Notes: generated from the sequence alone by a model not told the origin. A stretch of DNA of 64,000 bases from Mesoflavibacter zeaxanthinifaciens DSM 18436 (GCF_000422365.1 NZ_AULQ01000011.1:1-64000), one strand, 5' to 3'; shown: positions 41,796 through 50,783, counted from the first letter of the stretch. Program-made: numbers and translations.

Positions 41796-42953
41796 ATGAA
41801 CAATTTTGAATTTAAAAATCCTACCAAAATCATTTTTGGAAAGGATTCAATAGAAAAACTAAAAAATCAAATACCAGAAGATGCCAAAGTATTAATGCTT
41901 TATGGTGGTGGTAGTATTAAAAAGAATGGTATTTACGATAAAGTAAAAACCGCTTTAGCTAATGTAGATGTTACCGAGTTTGGAGGTATTCCTGCAAATC
42001 CAGAATATGATATTTTAATGAATGCTTTAAAAGTCATTAAAGAAGAAAACATCACCTATTTATTAGCTGTTGGTGGCGGTTCTGTAATTGATGGAACAAA
42101 ATTTTTATCGGCTGCAGCAGTTTACGACGGTGACACACCTTGGGATATTTTAATAAACAAAGTACGTACAGAAAAAGGGATGCCATTTGGTACTGTTTTA
42201 ACCTTACCTGCTACAGGATCTGAAATGAATTCTGGTGCTGTAATTACCAGAGAAGAAACTAAAGAGAAATTAGCTATGGGCGGACCTGGTTTATTTCCGC
42301 AGTTTTCAATATTAGATCCTTCGGTAATTACTTCTATTCCACAACGTCAATTGGCAAACGGAATAACAGATGCCTTTACACATGTATTAGAACAATACAT
42401 GACCTACCCTATTAGTGCCTTATTACAAGATAGATTTGCCGAAAGTATTATGCAAACCTTAGTAGAAGTTGCTCCAAAAGTACTAGAAGACCCAACAGAT
42501 TTTAAAGCGGCTTCTAACTTTATGTGGAGTTGTACTATGGCTTTAAACGGACTTATACAACAAGGCGTTCCTACAGATTGGGCTATCCATATGATGGGAC
42601 ACGAATTAACCGCTTTATTTGGTATAGATCACGCCAGAACATTAGCAGTAATTACACCTAGCCATTACAAATATAATTTTGAATCTAAAAAAGAAAAATT
42701 AGCTCAATACGCAGAACGTGTTTGGAATGTAACTGAAGGTAGTATTGACGATAAAGCTTATGCTGCTATTGAAAAAACCGAAGCGTTTTTCCATCAATTA
42801 GGTATAGATACTAAATTATCTGATTACACAGATAAGTATGAAGGTACTGCTGAAGAAATTGAAAAACGTTTTGAAGATCGTGGCTGGAAACTTGGTGAAA
42901 AACAAGAATTATTACCAGCAGATGCCAAGAAAATAGTAACTATGGCATACTAA
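41796..42953 (+). CDS. iron-containing alcohol dehydrogenase (YqhD-like aldehyde reductase)
   Basis: 385 residues. Group III ADH: LMLYGGGSIKKNGIYDKV and LLAVGGGSVIDGTKF for the cofactor, LPATGSEMN, ITDAFTHVLEQYM, and the metal-binding segment WAIHMMGHELTALFGIDHARTLAVITP. YqhD uses NADPH to reduce toxic short aldehydes such as those from lipid peroxidation. With the adjacent nitroreductase and TetR it makes an electrophile-detoxifying operon. Confidence 0.9.
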   Translation: MNNFEFKNPTKIIFGKDSIEKLKNQIPEDAKVLMLYGGGSIKKNGIYDKVKTALANVDVTEFGGIPANPEYDILMNALKVIKEENITYLLAVGGGSVIDGTKFLSAAAVYDGDTPWDILINKVRTEKGMPFGTVLTLPATGSEMNSGAVITREETKEKLAMGGPGLFPQFSILDPSVITSIPQRQLANGITDAFTHVLEQYMTYPISALLQDRFAESIMQTLVEVAPKVLEDPTDFKAASNFMWSCTMALNGLIQQGVPTDWAIHMMGHELTALFGIDHARTLAVITPSHYKYNFESKKEKLAQYAERVWNVTEGSIDDKAYAAIEKTEAFFHQLGIDTKLSDYTDKYEGTAEEIEKRFEDRGWKLGEKQELLPADAKKIVTMAY

Positions 42954-42985
42954 ATTAAAACATTAAAAAGTTTGATTATATAGCG

Positions 42986-43026
42986 AAACAGAGATTTAAA
43001 CTCATTTTAAATCTCTGTTTTTTTAT
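42986..43026 (+). terminator. terminator of the TetR-nitroreductase-YqhD operon
   Basis: A perfect 15-bp stem: AAACAGAGATTTAAA (42986-43000) and TTTAAATCTCTGTTT (43006-43020), loop CTCAT, followed by T's. Confidence 0.88.
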
Positions 43027-43141
43027 TAATTATTACAAATATTTACTAAACCGTACTAAACTGTTAAGACTTAATTAAATATTACATGAGTATTTGTTAG
43101 TCTTTCCTAACCTTTGTTGCTTTGTAAAAAATATTGAAACT

Positions 43142-43663
43142 ATGACAATTTTTGTAGACATGGACGATGTACTTGCCGATACTTACGGTAAGCACATAGA
43201 ATTATACAATAAAGAACACAAACAAGAGCTTTCTCTTGCTCACATTAAATCTGGCGAAGTATGGCACAACGTGCCAGAAATGCATCAAAAAAGTATTTTA
43301 CAACACGCTTACCAAGAAGGATTTTTCAGAAATTTAGAGCCTATAAAAGATGCTATCCAAGTTATGGAAGCGTTATATAACAAACACGAAGTGTATATCG
43401 CTACTGCTGCGACTCAGTTTCCAAATTCATTAAAAGAAAAAAGCGATTGGCTAGACCAATATATGCCATTTATTACTTGGCAACATCGAATTATGTGTGG
43501 TCATAAATTTATATTAAAAGGTGATTTGCTAATAGATGATCGTACTTACAATTTAGAAAAATTTGAAGGTGATACATTACTTTTCAACTCACCACATAAT
43601 ATTAACGATACTGGTTATACCAGAGTATCTAGTTGGCTAGAAATTGCAGAACGTTTGCTATGA
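43142..43663 (+). CDS. 5'(3')-deoxyribonucleotidase (NT5C-like HAD)
   Basis: 173 residues from ATG 43142; the longer frame from 43094 adds an unlikely leader. HAD motif I FVDMDDVLADTYG with both aspartates, motif II AATAATQFP, motif III/IV KFILKGDLLIDDRTYN. Typical of the NT5C family, which dephosphorylates deoxyribonucleotides. Convergent with the VOC gene, with a 16-bp gap. Confidence 0.87.
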   Translation: MTIFVDMDDVLADTYGKHIELYNKEHKQELSLAHIKSGEVWHNVPEMHQKSILQHAYQEGFFRNLEPIKDAIQVMEALYNKHEVYIATAATQFPNSLKEKSDWLDQYMPFITWQHRIMCGHKFILKGDLLIDDRTYNLEKFEGDTLLFNSPHNINDTGYTRVSSWLEIAERLL

Positions 43664-43679
43664 TACAAACTAATAAAAG

Positions 43680-44066
43680 TTAAATTTCATACAGCTCAAT
43701 AGGTAAGTTATCAGGATCATTAAAGAATGTAAATTTCTTGTTGGTAAACGGATCTATTCTAATACCTTCATGGGTAATATTTTTGGAATTCAAGTATTGT
43801 AAACTTTCCTCTAAATTATTTACACCAAAAGCAATATGACGTAATCCTGTCGCTTCTGGTTGCGATACGCGTTTTGGCGGATTAGGAAACGAAAATAACT
43901 CTATTATATATTGATTGTTTAATGCTAAATCTAACTTGTAAGAATCTCGGTCTTTACGATAAACTTCATTTTTTATGCTAAAACCAAGAATGTCTGTATA
44001 AAATGCTTTTGACATTTCGTAATTTGAACAGATTATGGCAATATGATGAATGGACTGTAACTGCAT
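43680..44066 (-). CDS. VOC-family glyoxalase-like protein (YaeR/GloA2-like)
   Basis: 128 residues. Single VOC domain: IHHIAIICSNYEMSKAFYTDILGF, IIELFSFPNPPKRVSQPEATGLRHIAFGV and FFNDPDNLPIELYEI. Metal ligands His, Glu, His and Glu of the glyoxalase I pattern are present. It could act on methylglyoxal-thiol adducts, although the thiol in this organism is unknown. Its ATG overlaps the OsmC stop (TAATG). Confidence 0.85.
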   Translation of the reverse strand: MQLQSIHHIAIICSNYEMSKAFYTDILGFSIKNEVYRKDRDSYKLDLALNNQYIIELFSFPNPPKRVSQPEATGLRHIAFGVNNLEESLQYLNSKNITHEGIRIDPFTNKKFTFFNDPDNLPIELYEI

Positions 44067-44467
44067 TATTTTGTTTGCTTAATATTACCTGTTATAGTAC
44101 AAACAGCTTTTACTGTATTGTAAATAGTGCCAAATTTTTCAATATTTTTTTTAAGTAAATTTAAGTTTAGATCATCATCTTTACTGTAAATTTTTAGCTC
44201 ATAAAAAACATTATCCATTCGCGGTGGTTTTTCTAAGCGCGTCGCTGTAATTTCAATTTCTGCTCTTTCATATTCAAAATGCATAAACCGAGAAAAACGT
44301 TCTATGTTTTTTAAAATGCAAGCAGATAATGACGATAAAAATAATTCTGCCGGATTTGGTAAAGAGAGATCAGTTTCTGAGGTTATACCGAAATCTATAG
44401 ATGAAGATTTTACAGTAATAGTAGCTTTTTGCTTAGCTATTGAAAATGCTTGACTTTTATATTTCAT
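44066..44467 (-). CDS. OsmC-family protein
   Basis: 133 residues. OsmC fold with PNPAELFLSSLSACILKNIERF, where the Cys of LSACI is the usual resolving/peroxidatic Cys, and VKAVCTITGNI at the C-terminus with the second Cys. OsmC/Ohr proteins detoxify organic hydroperoxides. Forms an operon with the VOC protein, and a terminator separates it from the upstream luciferase-like gene. Confidence 0.85.
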   Translation of the reverse strand: MKYKSQAFSIAKQKATITVKSSSIDFGITSETDLSLPNPAELFLSSLSACILKNIERFSRFMHFEYERAEIEITATRLEKPPRMDNVFYELKIYSKDDDLNLNLLKKNIEKFGTIYNTVKAVCTITGNIKQTK

Positions 44468-44478
44468 ACGTAAAATTA

Positions 44479-44507
44479 AAAAACGGTTTAAGAACTTTCT
44501 TAAACCG
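44479..44507 (-). terminator. terminator after the luciferase-like gene
   Basis: On the minus strand CGGTTTAAG and CTTAAACCG (44484-44507) form a perfect stem followed by TTTTTT. It ends the DJ-1-MFS-AKR-LLM operon. Confidence 0.85.
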
Positions 44508-44515
44508 CTATGAAA

Positions 44516-45481
44516 TTAATGTATAAATTCTGGAAGCACAACTTTTTCAATTTTTGAAATCGTCTCATCCAAAGGTGTATCAGATTTTCGTAAATGTAAT
44601 GCCATGTGGTTTACACCTGCCTCTTCGTAGGCTTTTAATAATTCGGTTAAATGATTAATACCAATTGCACCACCAAATCGATGTGGTTTAAATGTGGCAT
44701 CATCATCTTGTAACAGATTTAAATGAAATGCCGAAATATAAGGTTTGCAAGCCTGATCTGTATCGTATAACGCTTCGCACCATCGTTTACGGTTTAAATA
44801 GGTTTCTTCTGGTGTTCTTGGGTAATTAAACCAACCGTTGGCATTTTTGGCAATCCACTCAAGACTTTGTCCGGAATGTCCTGCAACAACTAGCGGAATC
44901 TGATGTTTTGGTTTTGGGTACACCTCAACATCTTTATTTAAAAATGGATATATGGTAGATAAATCGCTGTTGGTTTTCCAAGCCTCTTGCATAATATTAA
45001 GATGATCTCTAAACAATTTTGGTCGCTCTTGATAATCTATGCCATACATAGGAAACTCAACAGGTCTATCACCCAAACCCAAGCCTAAAATAAGTCGGCT
45101 ATCACTTAGATGTTCTATCGTAGCGGTTGCTTTAGCTAGTTTTATAGGTTGATGTAAAGGTGAAACTATTGCAGCTGTACCTAACAACACATTTTTAGTT
45201 GCGGCAGATAAATAGCCTAAATAACTTAAGGTGTCAAATAACTGTGTGCCATCACCAAAATTAGGATCGTAAACGGGTACTTCTCTAATCCAAACTGCAG
45301 CAAAACCAGCCTTATCAATTTGTTTAACGTACTGTAAATGCTTGCTTATATCTGGCACGCCAAATGGTCTACCGTCTTCCTTTCGTTTTTTATCGCCTTC
45401 TAAAGACCAATCGTTATCTAAAGGAAACTCAATACCAAGCGTCATTTTGCCTGGTGTGTAGAGTTTATCAAAATTTTTCAT
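44516..45481 (-). CDS. luciferase-like flavin oxidoreductase (BA3436 family)
   Basis: 321 residues. LLM fold: KMTLGIEFPLDNDW start, AGFAAVWIREVPVYDPNFGDGTQLFDTLSYLGYL, NVLLGTAAIVSPLHQPIKLAKATATIEHLSDSRLILGLGLGDRPVEFP, VVAGHSGQSLEWIAKNANGWFNYPR. This matches the BA3436 group of F420/FMN-type LLM proteins, with substrate unknown. Fourth gene of the operon starting at 48443. Confidence 0.87.
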   Translation of the reverse strand: MKNFDKLYTPGKMTLGIEFPLDNDWSLEGDKKRKEDGRPFGVPDISKHLQYVKQIDKAGFAAVWIREVPVYDPNFGDGTQLFDTLSYLGYLSAATKNVLLGTAAIVSPLHQPIKLAKATATIEHLSDSRLILGLGLGDRPVEFPMYGIDYQERPKLFRDHLNIMQEAWKTNSDLSTIYPFLNKDVEVYPKPKHQIPLVVAGHSGQSLEWIAKNANGWFNYPRTPEETYLNRKRWCEALYDTDQACKPYISAFHLNLLQDDDATFKPHRFGGAIGINHLTELLKAYEEAGVNHMALHLRKSDTPLDETISKIEKVVLPEFIH

Positions 45482-45501
45482 AGCAATTTTTTGAATTCAA
45501 T

Positions 45502-45533
45502 AACATCAGGTAACTACACAGCTACCTGATGTT
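45502..45533. promoter_or_regulatory. intraoperonic hairpin
   Basis: AACATCAGGTA (45502-45512) and TACCTGATGTT (45523-45533) form a perfect 11-bp stem in the 58-bp gap between the aldo/keto reductase and LLM genes. The T-tract after it is poor, so it is more likely an mRNA-processing or partial termination signal than a full terminator. Confidence 0.55.
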
Positions 45534-45539
45534 GTTTTA

Positions 45540-46478
45540 TTAAGCATTCCAAATACTGTCTGCGGTATACGGACCGTTTTCAACTTCCCAAAATGTACCA
45601 TCTATAAAACGATGATTTTTATCTAAAGCTTCAATACGTTTCATATCGTCTTCTTTCAATTCAAAATGAATGGTATCAAAGTTTTCTTGTAGACGTTTTG
45701 GGTTAACCGATTTTGGTATGACTGAAACACCACGTTGTATGTCCCAAGCTAAAAGTACTTGTGCTGCAGTCATGTTATTAGCGGTTGCGATGTCGTTAAT
45801 AGTCTTGTTTTTCAACAAAATTAATTCGTCATCATCATTTGCACCAGAACCAATTGGTGCATAAGCTGTCATGTGAATGCGATGTGTTTTAGCAAATTCT
45901 AACAGTTCGTTTTGTTGTAAAAACGGATGCACTTCTACCTGAAGCATTTCTGGTAAATGTTTAGCATGATCAATAATATTTATCAAATCATTTTGGTTGA
46001 AATTACTCATCCCAATATGCTTGGTTAAGCCTTGCTCTAAAGCATCTTCCATACCTTTCCATGTGTCCGTAAGAGGTTTGTCTTCAAGCGGAATAAATTC
46101 TTCTGCTGTTTTAGGAAACTCGACACCTTTTTTAAAGGCAACTGGCCAATGGATGAGATATAAATCTAAATACTCTAACTGTAAATCGTTTAAGGTGTTT
46201 TGTAACGCAGGAATAACGTTTTCTCTTCCATGAGAATCGCTCCATAATTTTGAAGTAATCCATAAGTCTTCACGTGTAACAATACCTTCTTTAATGGCAT
46301 CTGCAATCGCGTTTCCCACTTCTTTTTCGTTACCATATACTGAAGCACAATCAATATGTCTATATCCAATTTTTATAGCTTCGTATACAGACGTGTACAC
46401 TTCATTAGGTTCTGATCTAAAGGTACCAAGACCTAAGATTGGAATTTCGTCGTTATTTCTAAATTGTAAAGTTTTCAT
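45540..46478 (-). CDS. aldo/keto reductase
   Basis: 312 residues. AKR barrel: LGLGTFRSEPNEVYTSVYEAIKIGYRHIDCASVYGNEKEVGNAI carries Asp and Tyr of the catalytic tetrad, WITSKLW the Lys and YLIHWPV the His. NADPH site VIPKSVNPKRLQENFD near the C-terminus. Reduces aldehydes and ketones. Four-bp gap from the MFS gene. Confidence 0.92.
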   Translation of the reverse strand: MKTLQFRNNDEIPILGLGTFRSEPNEVYTSVYEAIKIGYRHIDCASVYGNEKEVGNAIADAIKEGIVTREDLWITSKLWSDSHGRENVIPALQNTLNDLQLEYLDLYLIHWPVAFKKGVEFPKTAEEFIPLEDKPLTDTWKGMEDALEQGLTKHIGMSNFNQNDLINIIDHAKHLPEMLQVEVHPFLQQNELLEFAKTHRIHMTAYAPIGSGANDDDELILLKNKTINDIATANNMTAAQVLLAWDIQRGVSVIPKSVNPKRLQENFDTIHFELKEDDMKRIEALDKNHRFIDGTFWEVENGPYTADSIWNA

Positions 46479-46482
46479 TGTT

Positions 46483-47688
46483 CTAAAGTTTTTCTTTTTT
46501 GTATAAAATCAAAGTGATTAAAAAGCCGACTATTACTAATATGCTTCCAACCCAAGGTGTTGCGCCAACACCAAGCGAAGATTCAACAATAAGTCCACCA
46601 ACATAAGCGCCAATTGCAATACCTACATTAAAGGCTGCTATATTTAAAGCAGATGAAACATCTTCGGTACCTGGTAAATATTTTTCAGACATTTTTACCA
46701 CATACAATTGTAAAGCAGGCACATTAGAAAAAGCTAATATGCCCATAAAAAATAGTGTAACAACCGACCATATTTGGCTAGATGCTGTAAAATAAAGTAT
46801 AAATAATACTATAGCTTGTAAGGCAAACATCACCATTAAGGCTTTTCCTGGCTTTTTGTTAGATACTTTACCACCAATAACATTTCCTAACGCTATTGCG
46901 ATACCGTAAACTAGTAATAAAATACTCGTCATATTTCCTGAAAAACCAGTAACTTCTTCTAATAATGGTGCTAAATAAGTAAAGGTTACAAAAGTACCAC
47001 CATAACCTAAAGCTGTGATAGCAAGCACAAGTAAAATAGAACGATTTTTAAGTACTTTTAACTGATCTACAATACGAAGTGGTTTTGATGTTTTAATCGA
47101 CGCTGTTACCAATAAGTAACTTGCTACTGCACCAATAATTCCTAAAATAGCAACACTTATAAAGGTGGCACGCCATCCAATATTTTGACCTATATAGGTT
47201 CCTAATGGTACACCTGTAACGATTGCTACAGTTAAACCAGCAAACATTATAGAAATAGCAGAAGCACGTTTATCTTCCGGTACTAAACTAGCCGCAATAG
47301 TTGAGCCTATTGAAAAGAACACACCATGCGCAAAACCTGTTAAGATTCTTGCTAAAATTAGTAAGATAAAACTTGGTGCAATAGCTGCCAATCCGTTACC
47401 AATTATAAACAATAGCATTATAGCAATTAGCAGACGTTTTCTTGCTATTTGACTTGTTAAAGCGGTTAATACTGGCGCACCAATTGCAACACCAACTGCG
47501 TATAAACTGACTAATAAACCTGCAGAGGATATTGAGGTGTTTAAATCGTTTGCTACTGTTGGCAGTAAGCCAACAATAACAAACTCTGTAGTTCCTATAC
47601 CAAATGCACTAATGGTTAATGCCCATAATGCTGCTGGTAAACTTTTACGTTTAGATTTAGCTTTTAGAGTTGCTGTTTGCGTTTTCAT
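46483..47688 (-). CDS. MFS transporter, DHA1 (AraJ/arabinose-efflux-like) type
   Basis: 401 residues and 12 predicted membrane segments. First helix WALTISAFGIGTTEFVIVGLLPTVANDL, motif A-like loop QIARKRLL, motif C in the fifth helix GLTVAIVTGVPLGTYIGQNIGWR. Families with these motifs export sugars, purines or drugs. Context suggests export of a toxic metabolite or drug. Confidence 0.9.
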   Translation of the reverse strand: MKTQTATLKAKSKRKSLPAALWALTISAFGIGTTEFVIVGLLPTVANDLNTSISSAGLLVSLYAVGVAIGAPVLTALTSQIARKRLLIAIMLLFIIGNGLAAIAPSFILLILARILTGFAHGVFFSIGSTIAASLVPEDKRASAISIMFAGLTVAIVTGVPLGTYIGQNIGWRATFISVAILGIIGAVASYLLVTASIKTSKPLRIVDQLKVLKNRSILLVLAITALGYGGTFVTFTYLAPLLEEVTGFSGNMTSILLLVYGIAIALGNVIGGKVSNKKPGKALMVMFALQAIVLFILYFTASSQIWSVVTLFFMGILAFSNVPALQLYVVKMSEKYLPGTEDVSSALNIAAFNVGIAIGAYVGGLIVESSLGVGATPWVGSILVIVGFLITLILYKKEKL

Positions 47689-47690
47689 TT

Positions 47691-48443
47691 TTAGTGTTTA
47701 TCCTCTAAAAGTTCTACAATTTTTTCTGCTGTTAATTTTGCAGAAGCAGGATTTTGACCTGTTACTAAACGTTCATCTACGCTTACTTTTTCCTGCCACA
47801 TAGCTGCTTTATCTACAGTCGCACCACGTTCAATAAGTTTATCTTCTAATAAAAATGGCACCACGTTTTCTAATTTTACATTAGCTTCTTCTTCATTAGT
47901 AAATACGCTTACCGTTTTACCTTCAACTAAATAATTACCATTAGATAATTTAATATTTACTAAAGCCGAAGGACCATGACAAACAGCTGCTACAACACCG
48001 TCGTTTTCATAAATTTTTGCAGCAATTTTTGCTAGCTTTTTATTGTTTGGAAAATCCCACATTGTGCCATGTCCGCCAGCATAATAAATGGCATCGTAAT
48101 CTTTAGCTTTTACTTTTGAAACTTTTAATGTGTTTTGAAGTTTATTCTGAAATGTTGAATCATTCCAATATTTATTATTCACTTCATCTTTAAGATCGAA
48201 ACCATCTACTGGTGGATTGCCGCCTTCTGGACTTACTAAGGTTATTTCATAATTATTAGCTTCAAAAACCTCGTAAGCATGGGTAACTTCACTTAAATAA
48301 TAACCAGTGTCTTTACCTGTATCACCTAATTCTTGATGACTAGATAGCACCATTAATACGCTTGGTTTGTCTTGTTGTGTTTGTGCTATTAAGGCAATGC
48401 TAAAAAGCAAAGCGATTGCTGAGAAATAAAATTTTGTTTTCAT
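47691..48443 (-). CDS. DJ-1/PfpI-family protein with signal peptide (HchA-like)
   Basis: 250 residues from MKTKFYFSAI; the frame extends 11 codons up but without a signal. Signal peptide ends LIAQ. Class I glutamine-amidotransferase-like fold: nucleophilic Cys in AAVCHGPSAL, with GGHGTMWDFP upstream. A Glu near DTGYYLSEVTHAYEVFE fits the Hsp31/YedU subgroup. The predicted export of a DJ-1 homologue is unusual. First gene of a four-gene operon, just downstream of three CRP-like boxes. Confidence 0.88.
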   Translation of the reverse strand: MKTKFYFSAIALLFSIALIAQTQQDKPSVLMVLSSHQELGDTGKDTGYYLSEVTHAYEVFEANNYEITLVSPEGGNPPVDGFDLKDEVNNKYWNDSTFQNKLQNTLKVSKVKAKDYDAIYYAGGHGTMWDFPNNKKLAKIAAKIYENDGVVAAVCHGPSALVNIKLSNGNYLVEGKTVSVFTNEEEANVKLENVVPFLLEDKLIERGATVDKAAMWQEKVSVDERLVTGQNPASAKLTAEKIVELLEDKH

Positions 48444-48503
48444 TGTTTTGTTTTTTGTTTTAAAATTCTGGTACAAAATTCAATGAAAAGCACTACTTGT
48501 GCG

Positions 48504-48563
48504 AGGATGTATGTCACGATTTTAAAGTGATGTATCGCAACAAAAAAATGTGATGTATATCAC
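48504..48563. promoter_or_regulatory. three CRP-like palindromes with a 23-bp period
   Basis: AGGATGTATGTCAC (48504-48517), GTGATGTATCGCAA (48527-48540) and GTGATGTATATCAC (48550-48563) have centres exactly 23 bp apart. The third is nearly perfect as GTGAT-N4-ATCAC. They lie 60-120 bp upstream of the DJ-1 gene and next to the Crp-type gene. Confidence 0.6.
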
Positions 48564-48567
48564 TTTT

Positions 48568-49140
48568 TTAACCTTTAAAACGGCTTAAGGTTTCTCTAGA
48601 TACACCTAAATAGGCTGCAATCAGTTTTTTAGGTACGCGCTGTACTAATTTTGGAAGTTTAAATAATAAAGCGTCGTAACGTTCTTCGGCAGTTTGTGTT
48701 AATAAAGACAGGATACGTTGCTGCAAACCGATAAATCCGTAATTAGATTTTATTCGGAAGAAATTTGCCATAGCAGGAATTTTTTGACAAATGGTTTCAC
48801 GACTTTCTAAAGACAAACAGAAAAACTCAGAATCTTCAATACAATCTACAAAAATTGTGGCAGGTATTTGATGCTGAAATGCATAATAGTCGCTAACCCA
48901 ATAGTCTTCCATAGCAAACTGAAGAATGTGCTCGCTACCTTTTTCATCTACAGCATAAGATTTTATTAGTCCGTTGATAATCCAAAATTCACAATCTACA
49001 GGTTGTCCTGTTTGAATTAAAAACTGATGTTTTTTAAGTTTTTTATGTTCAAAATGAGGTGCAATAAAATTCCACTCTTCATCAGTAAGTGTTACAATTT
49101 CTTCAAAATGTTGTTTTAAGAGTTGGTATTTGTCTTGCAT
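48568..49140 (-). CDS. Crp/Fnr-family transcriptional regulator
   Basis: 190 residues. N-terminal cyclic-nucleotide-like domain (KKHQFLIQTGQPVDCEFWIINGLIKSYAVDEKGSEHILQFA) without an arginine phosphate-binding signature, so the ligand is probably not cAMP. C-terminal helix-turn-helix KKLIAAYLGVSRETLSRFK. It follows the HxlR gene by 16 bp on the same strand. The three adjacent palindromes are its likely targets. Confidence 0.9.
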   Translation of the reverse strand: MQDKYQLLKQHFEEIVTLTDEEWNFIAPHFEHKKLKKHQFLIQTGQPVDCEFWIINGLIKSYAVDEKGSEHILQFAMEDYWVSDYYAFQHQIPATIFVDCIEDSEFFCLSLESRETICQKIPAMANFFRIKSNYGFIGLQQRILSLLTQTAEERYDALLFKLPKLVQRVPKKLIAAYLGVSRETLSRFKG

Positions 49141-49156
49141 GCTGCAAAAATAGAAA

Positions 49157-49516
49157 TTATAAAGTTACAATTCTGCATGCCTCAAACTCTATTTCATTAT
49201 AGCTGTCTTGAGTCCATTGGCTCAAACTTTTAAGAATTGGTAGTAAAGCTTTGCCTTTTTCAGATAAAGAATATTCTACACGTGGTGGTATTTCGGCATA
49301 TTTTTTTCTAATAATAATCCCATCTTCTTCAAGCTCTCGTAATTGTTCTGTCAATACTTTTTTTGATATGGTAGGTGTAAACATTAACAACTTACCAAAG
49401 CGTAAACTTCCGTTAGCTAATAAGTAAATTAAAATCGGTTTCCACTTATTTCCTATAACATTCATGGCATGAACTAAAGAACATACATTTGGATTATCAA
49501 TGACCTTTCTTCCCAT
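49157..49516 (-). CDS. HxlR-family transcriptional regulator
   Basis: 119 residues. HxlR winged helix: CSLVHAMNVIGNKWKPILIYLLANGSLRFGKLL, PTISKKVLTEQLRELEEDGIIIRKKY, VEYSLSEKGKALLPIL. A single Cys at position 12 sits where YodB/QorR-type sensors have their redox Cys. Divergent from an MdaB-like quinone reductase, the classic target of quinone-sensing HxlR proteins. Confidence 0.92.
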   Translation of the reverse strand: MGRKVIDNPNVCSLVHAMNVIGNKWKPILIYLLANGSLRFGKLLMFTPTISKKVLTEQLRELEEDGIIIRKKYAEIPPRVEYSLSEKGKALLPILKSLSQWTQDSYNEIEFEACRIVTL

Positions 49517-49517
49517 T

Positions 49518-49551
49518 AGTTACCGTTTTGTAACCACTTTATAATGTGGTT
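49518..49551. promoter_or_regulatory. HxlR operator candidates
   Basis: GTTAC-N6-GTAAC (49519-49534) and AACCAC-N8-GTGGTT (49532-49551) lie between the divergent HxlR and MdaB-like genes. Confidence 0.5.
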
Positions 49552-49621
49552 TATTTTATATTAGTTTCAAAAATAAACTATTATTAGTTTCTTTGCAATA
49601 CTAATTTAAAATTTTATAAAA

Positions 49622-50215
49622 ATGAAAAATATTTTAATTATTAATGGTCATCAATATTATCCCTTTGCAGAAGGAAAATTAAATCAATCTTTTGTTGAAA
49701 AACTATCAGCTCAATTAAAAGAGGCTAACTTAAATATCAAAACTACCGTAACTCAAAATGAATACAATGTAGATGAGGAAGTAGAAAAATTTCTTTGGGC
49801 AGATGTGGTATTTTTACAAACGCCCTTAAACTGGATGGGCATTACGTGGTCGTTTAAAAAATATATGGATGATGTATTTACCGCAGGAATGATGGGAAAA
49901 CTATCGCAAGGTGATGGTCGTACTTCTGAAGCACCAAAAAAGAATTATGGTTTAGGTGGTTTGTTAAAAGGCAAATATATGATGTCTGTAACTGCAAATG
50001 CGCCTAAAGAGGCTTTTAACAATCCTGACGAGCCTTTTTTTGCTGGTAAAAGTGAAGACGACTTGTTATTACCAATGCATCTCAACTTTAAATGGTTTGG
50101 TTTAGAGCCTTTAAAAACATTTTTTGCTTACGATGTGATGAAAAATCCAGATATTGAAAATGACTTTGCAAGATTTGAAAAACATATAAATGAAGAACTA
50201 ATTCAAAAACTATAA
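49622..50215 (+). CDS. NAD(P)H-dependent quinone reductase (MdaB-like)
   Basis: 197 residues. Flavodoxin-like fold: ILIINGHQYYPFAEGKLNQSFVEKL phosphate-binding start, DVVFLQTPLNWMGITWSFKKYMDDVF, LKGKYMMSVTANAPKEAFNN, and FFAYDVMKNP. Typical of MdaB, a two-electron quinone reductase. With the next two genes it may form an operon (40-bp and 9-bp gaps). Confidence 0.88.
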   Translation: MKNILIINGHQYYPFAEGKLNQSFVEKLSAQLKEANLNIKTTVTQNEYNVDEEVEKFLWADVVFLQTPLNWMGITWSFKKYMDDVFTAGMMGKLSQGDGRTSEAPKKNYGLGGLLKGKYMMSVTANAPKEAFNNPDEPFFAGKSEDDLLLPMHLNFKWFGLEPLKTFFAYDVMKNPDIENDFARFEKHINEELIQKL

Positions 50216-50255
50216 TCCATTAAAGAGCTCTCTCTTTAAATAAAAAAACTATAAA

Positions 50256-50774
50256 ATGAACAGACCAACACCAAAGCACGCAGCACCAAATTTAACTTTT
50301 CCGGTATTAGATGGTAACGAATGGCAGATTAACAATCAGCAACCAGAAAATTTCACTTTAGTGGTTTTTTATAGAGGTTTACATTGCCCATTGTGCAAAA
50401 AATATTTACAACAATTAGAAGAGTTATTACCAGAATTTAAAGAAAGAGGCGTTAACGTTATTGCTGTAAGTATGGATTCTGAGTCTAGAGCACGCTTATC
50501 ACGTCAAAAATGGGAACTATCAGAATTACAATTAGGTTATAACTTAGATTTAGAAACAGCTAAAAACTGGGGATTATATTTAAGTAAAGCTGTAAAAGAC
50601 GGTGAACCAGACACATTTAGTGAACCAGGACTATTTTTAATAGACAATAACAATAAAGTCTATTATTCTGCTATAAATAGTAATCCTTGGGGAAGACCTT
50701 ATTTACCGTCATTTGTAAAGGCTGTAGATTATATTGTGTCTTCAGGTTATCCTGCAAGAGGCGAAATGTTATAA
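50256..50774 (+). CDS. AhpC/TSA-family peroxiredoxin-like protein
   Basis: 172 residues. FYRGLHCPLCKKYLQQLEELL contains a CxxC in place of the usual PxxxC peroxiredoxin motif, then VNVIAVSMDSESRARLSRQKWEL and EPGLFLIDNNNKVYY. This AhpC/TSA-like group (CPxC) may reduce peroxides or act as a disulfide reductase. Same direction and near the MdaB-like gene. Confidence 0.83.
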   Translation: MNRPTPKHAAPNLTFPVLDGNEWQINNQQPENFTLVVFYRGLHCPLCKKYLQQLEELLPEFKERGVNVIAVSMDSESRARLSRQKWELSELQLGYNLDLETAKNWGLYLSKAVKDGEPDTFSEPGLFLIDNNNKVYYSAINSNPWGRPYLPSFVKAVDYIVSSGYPARGEML

Positions 50775-50783
50775 ATTTGTAAT

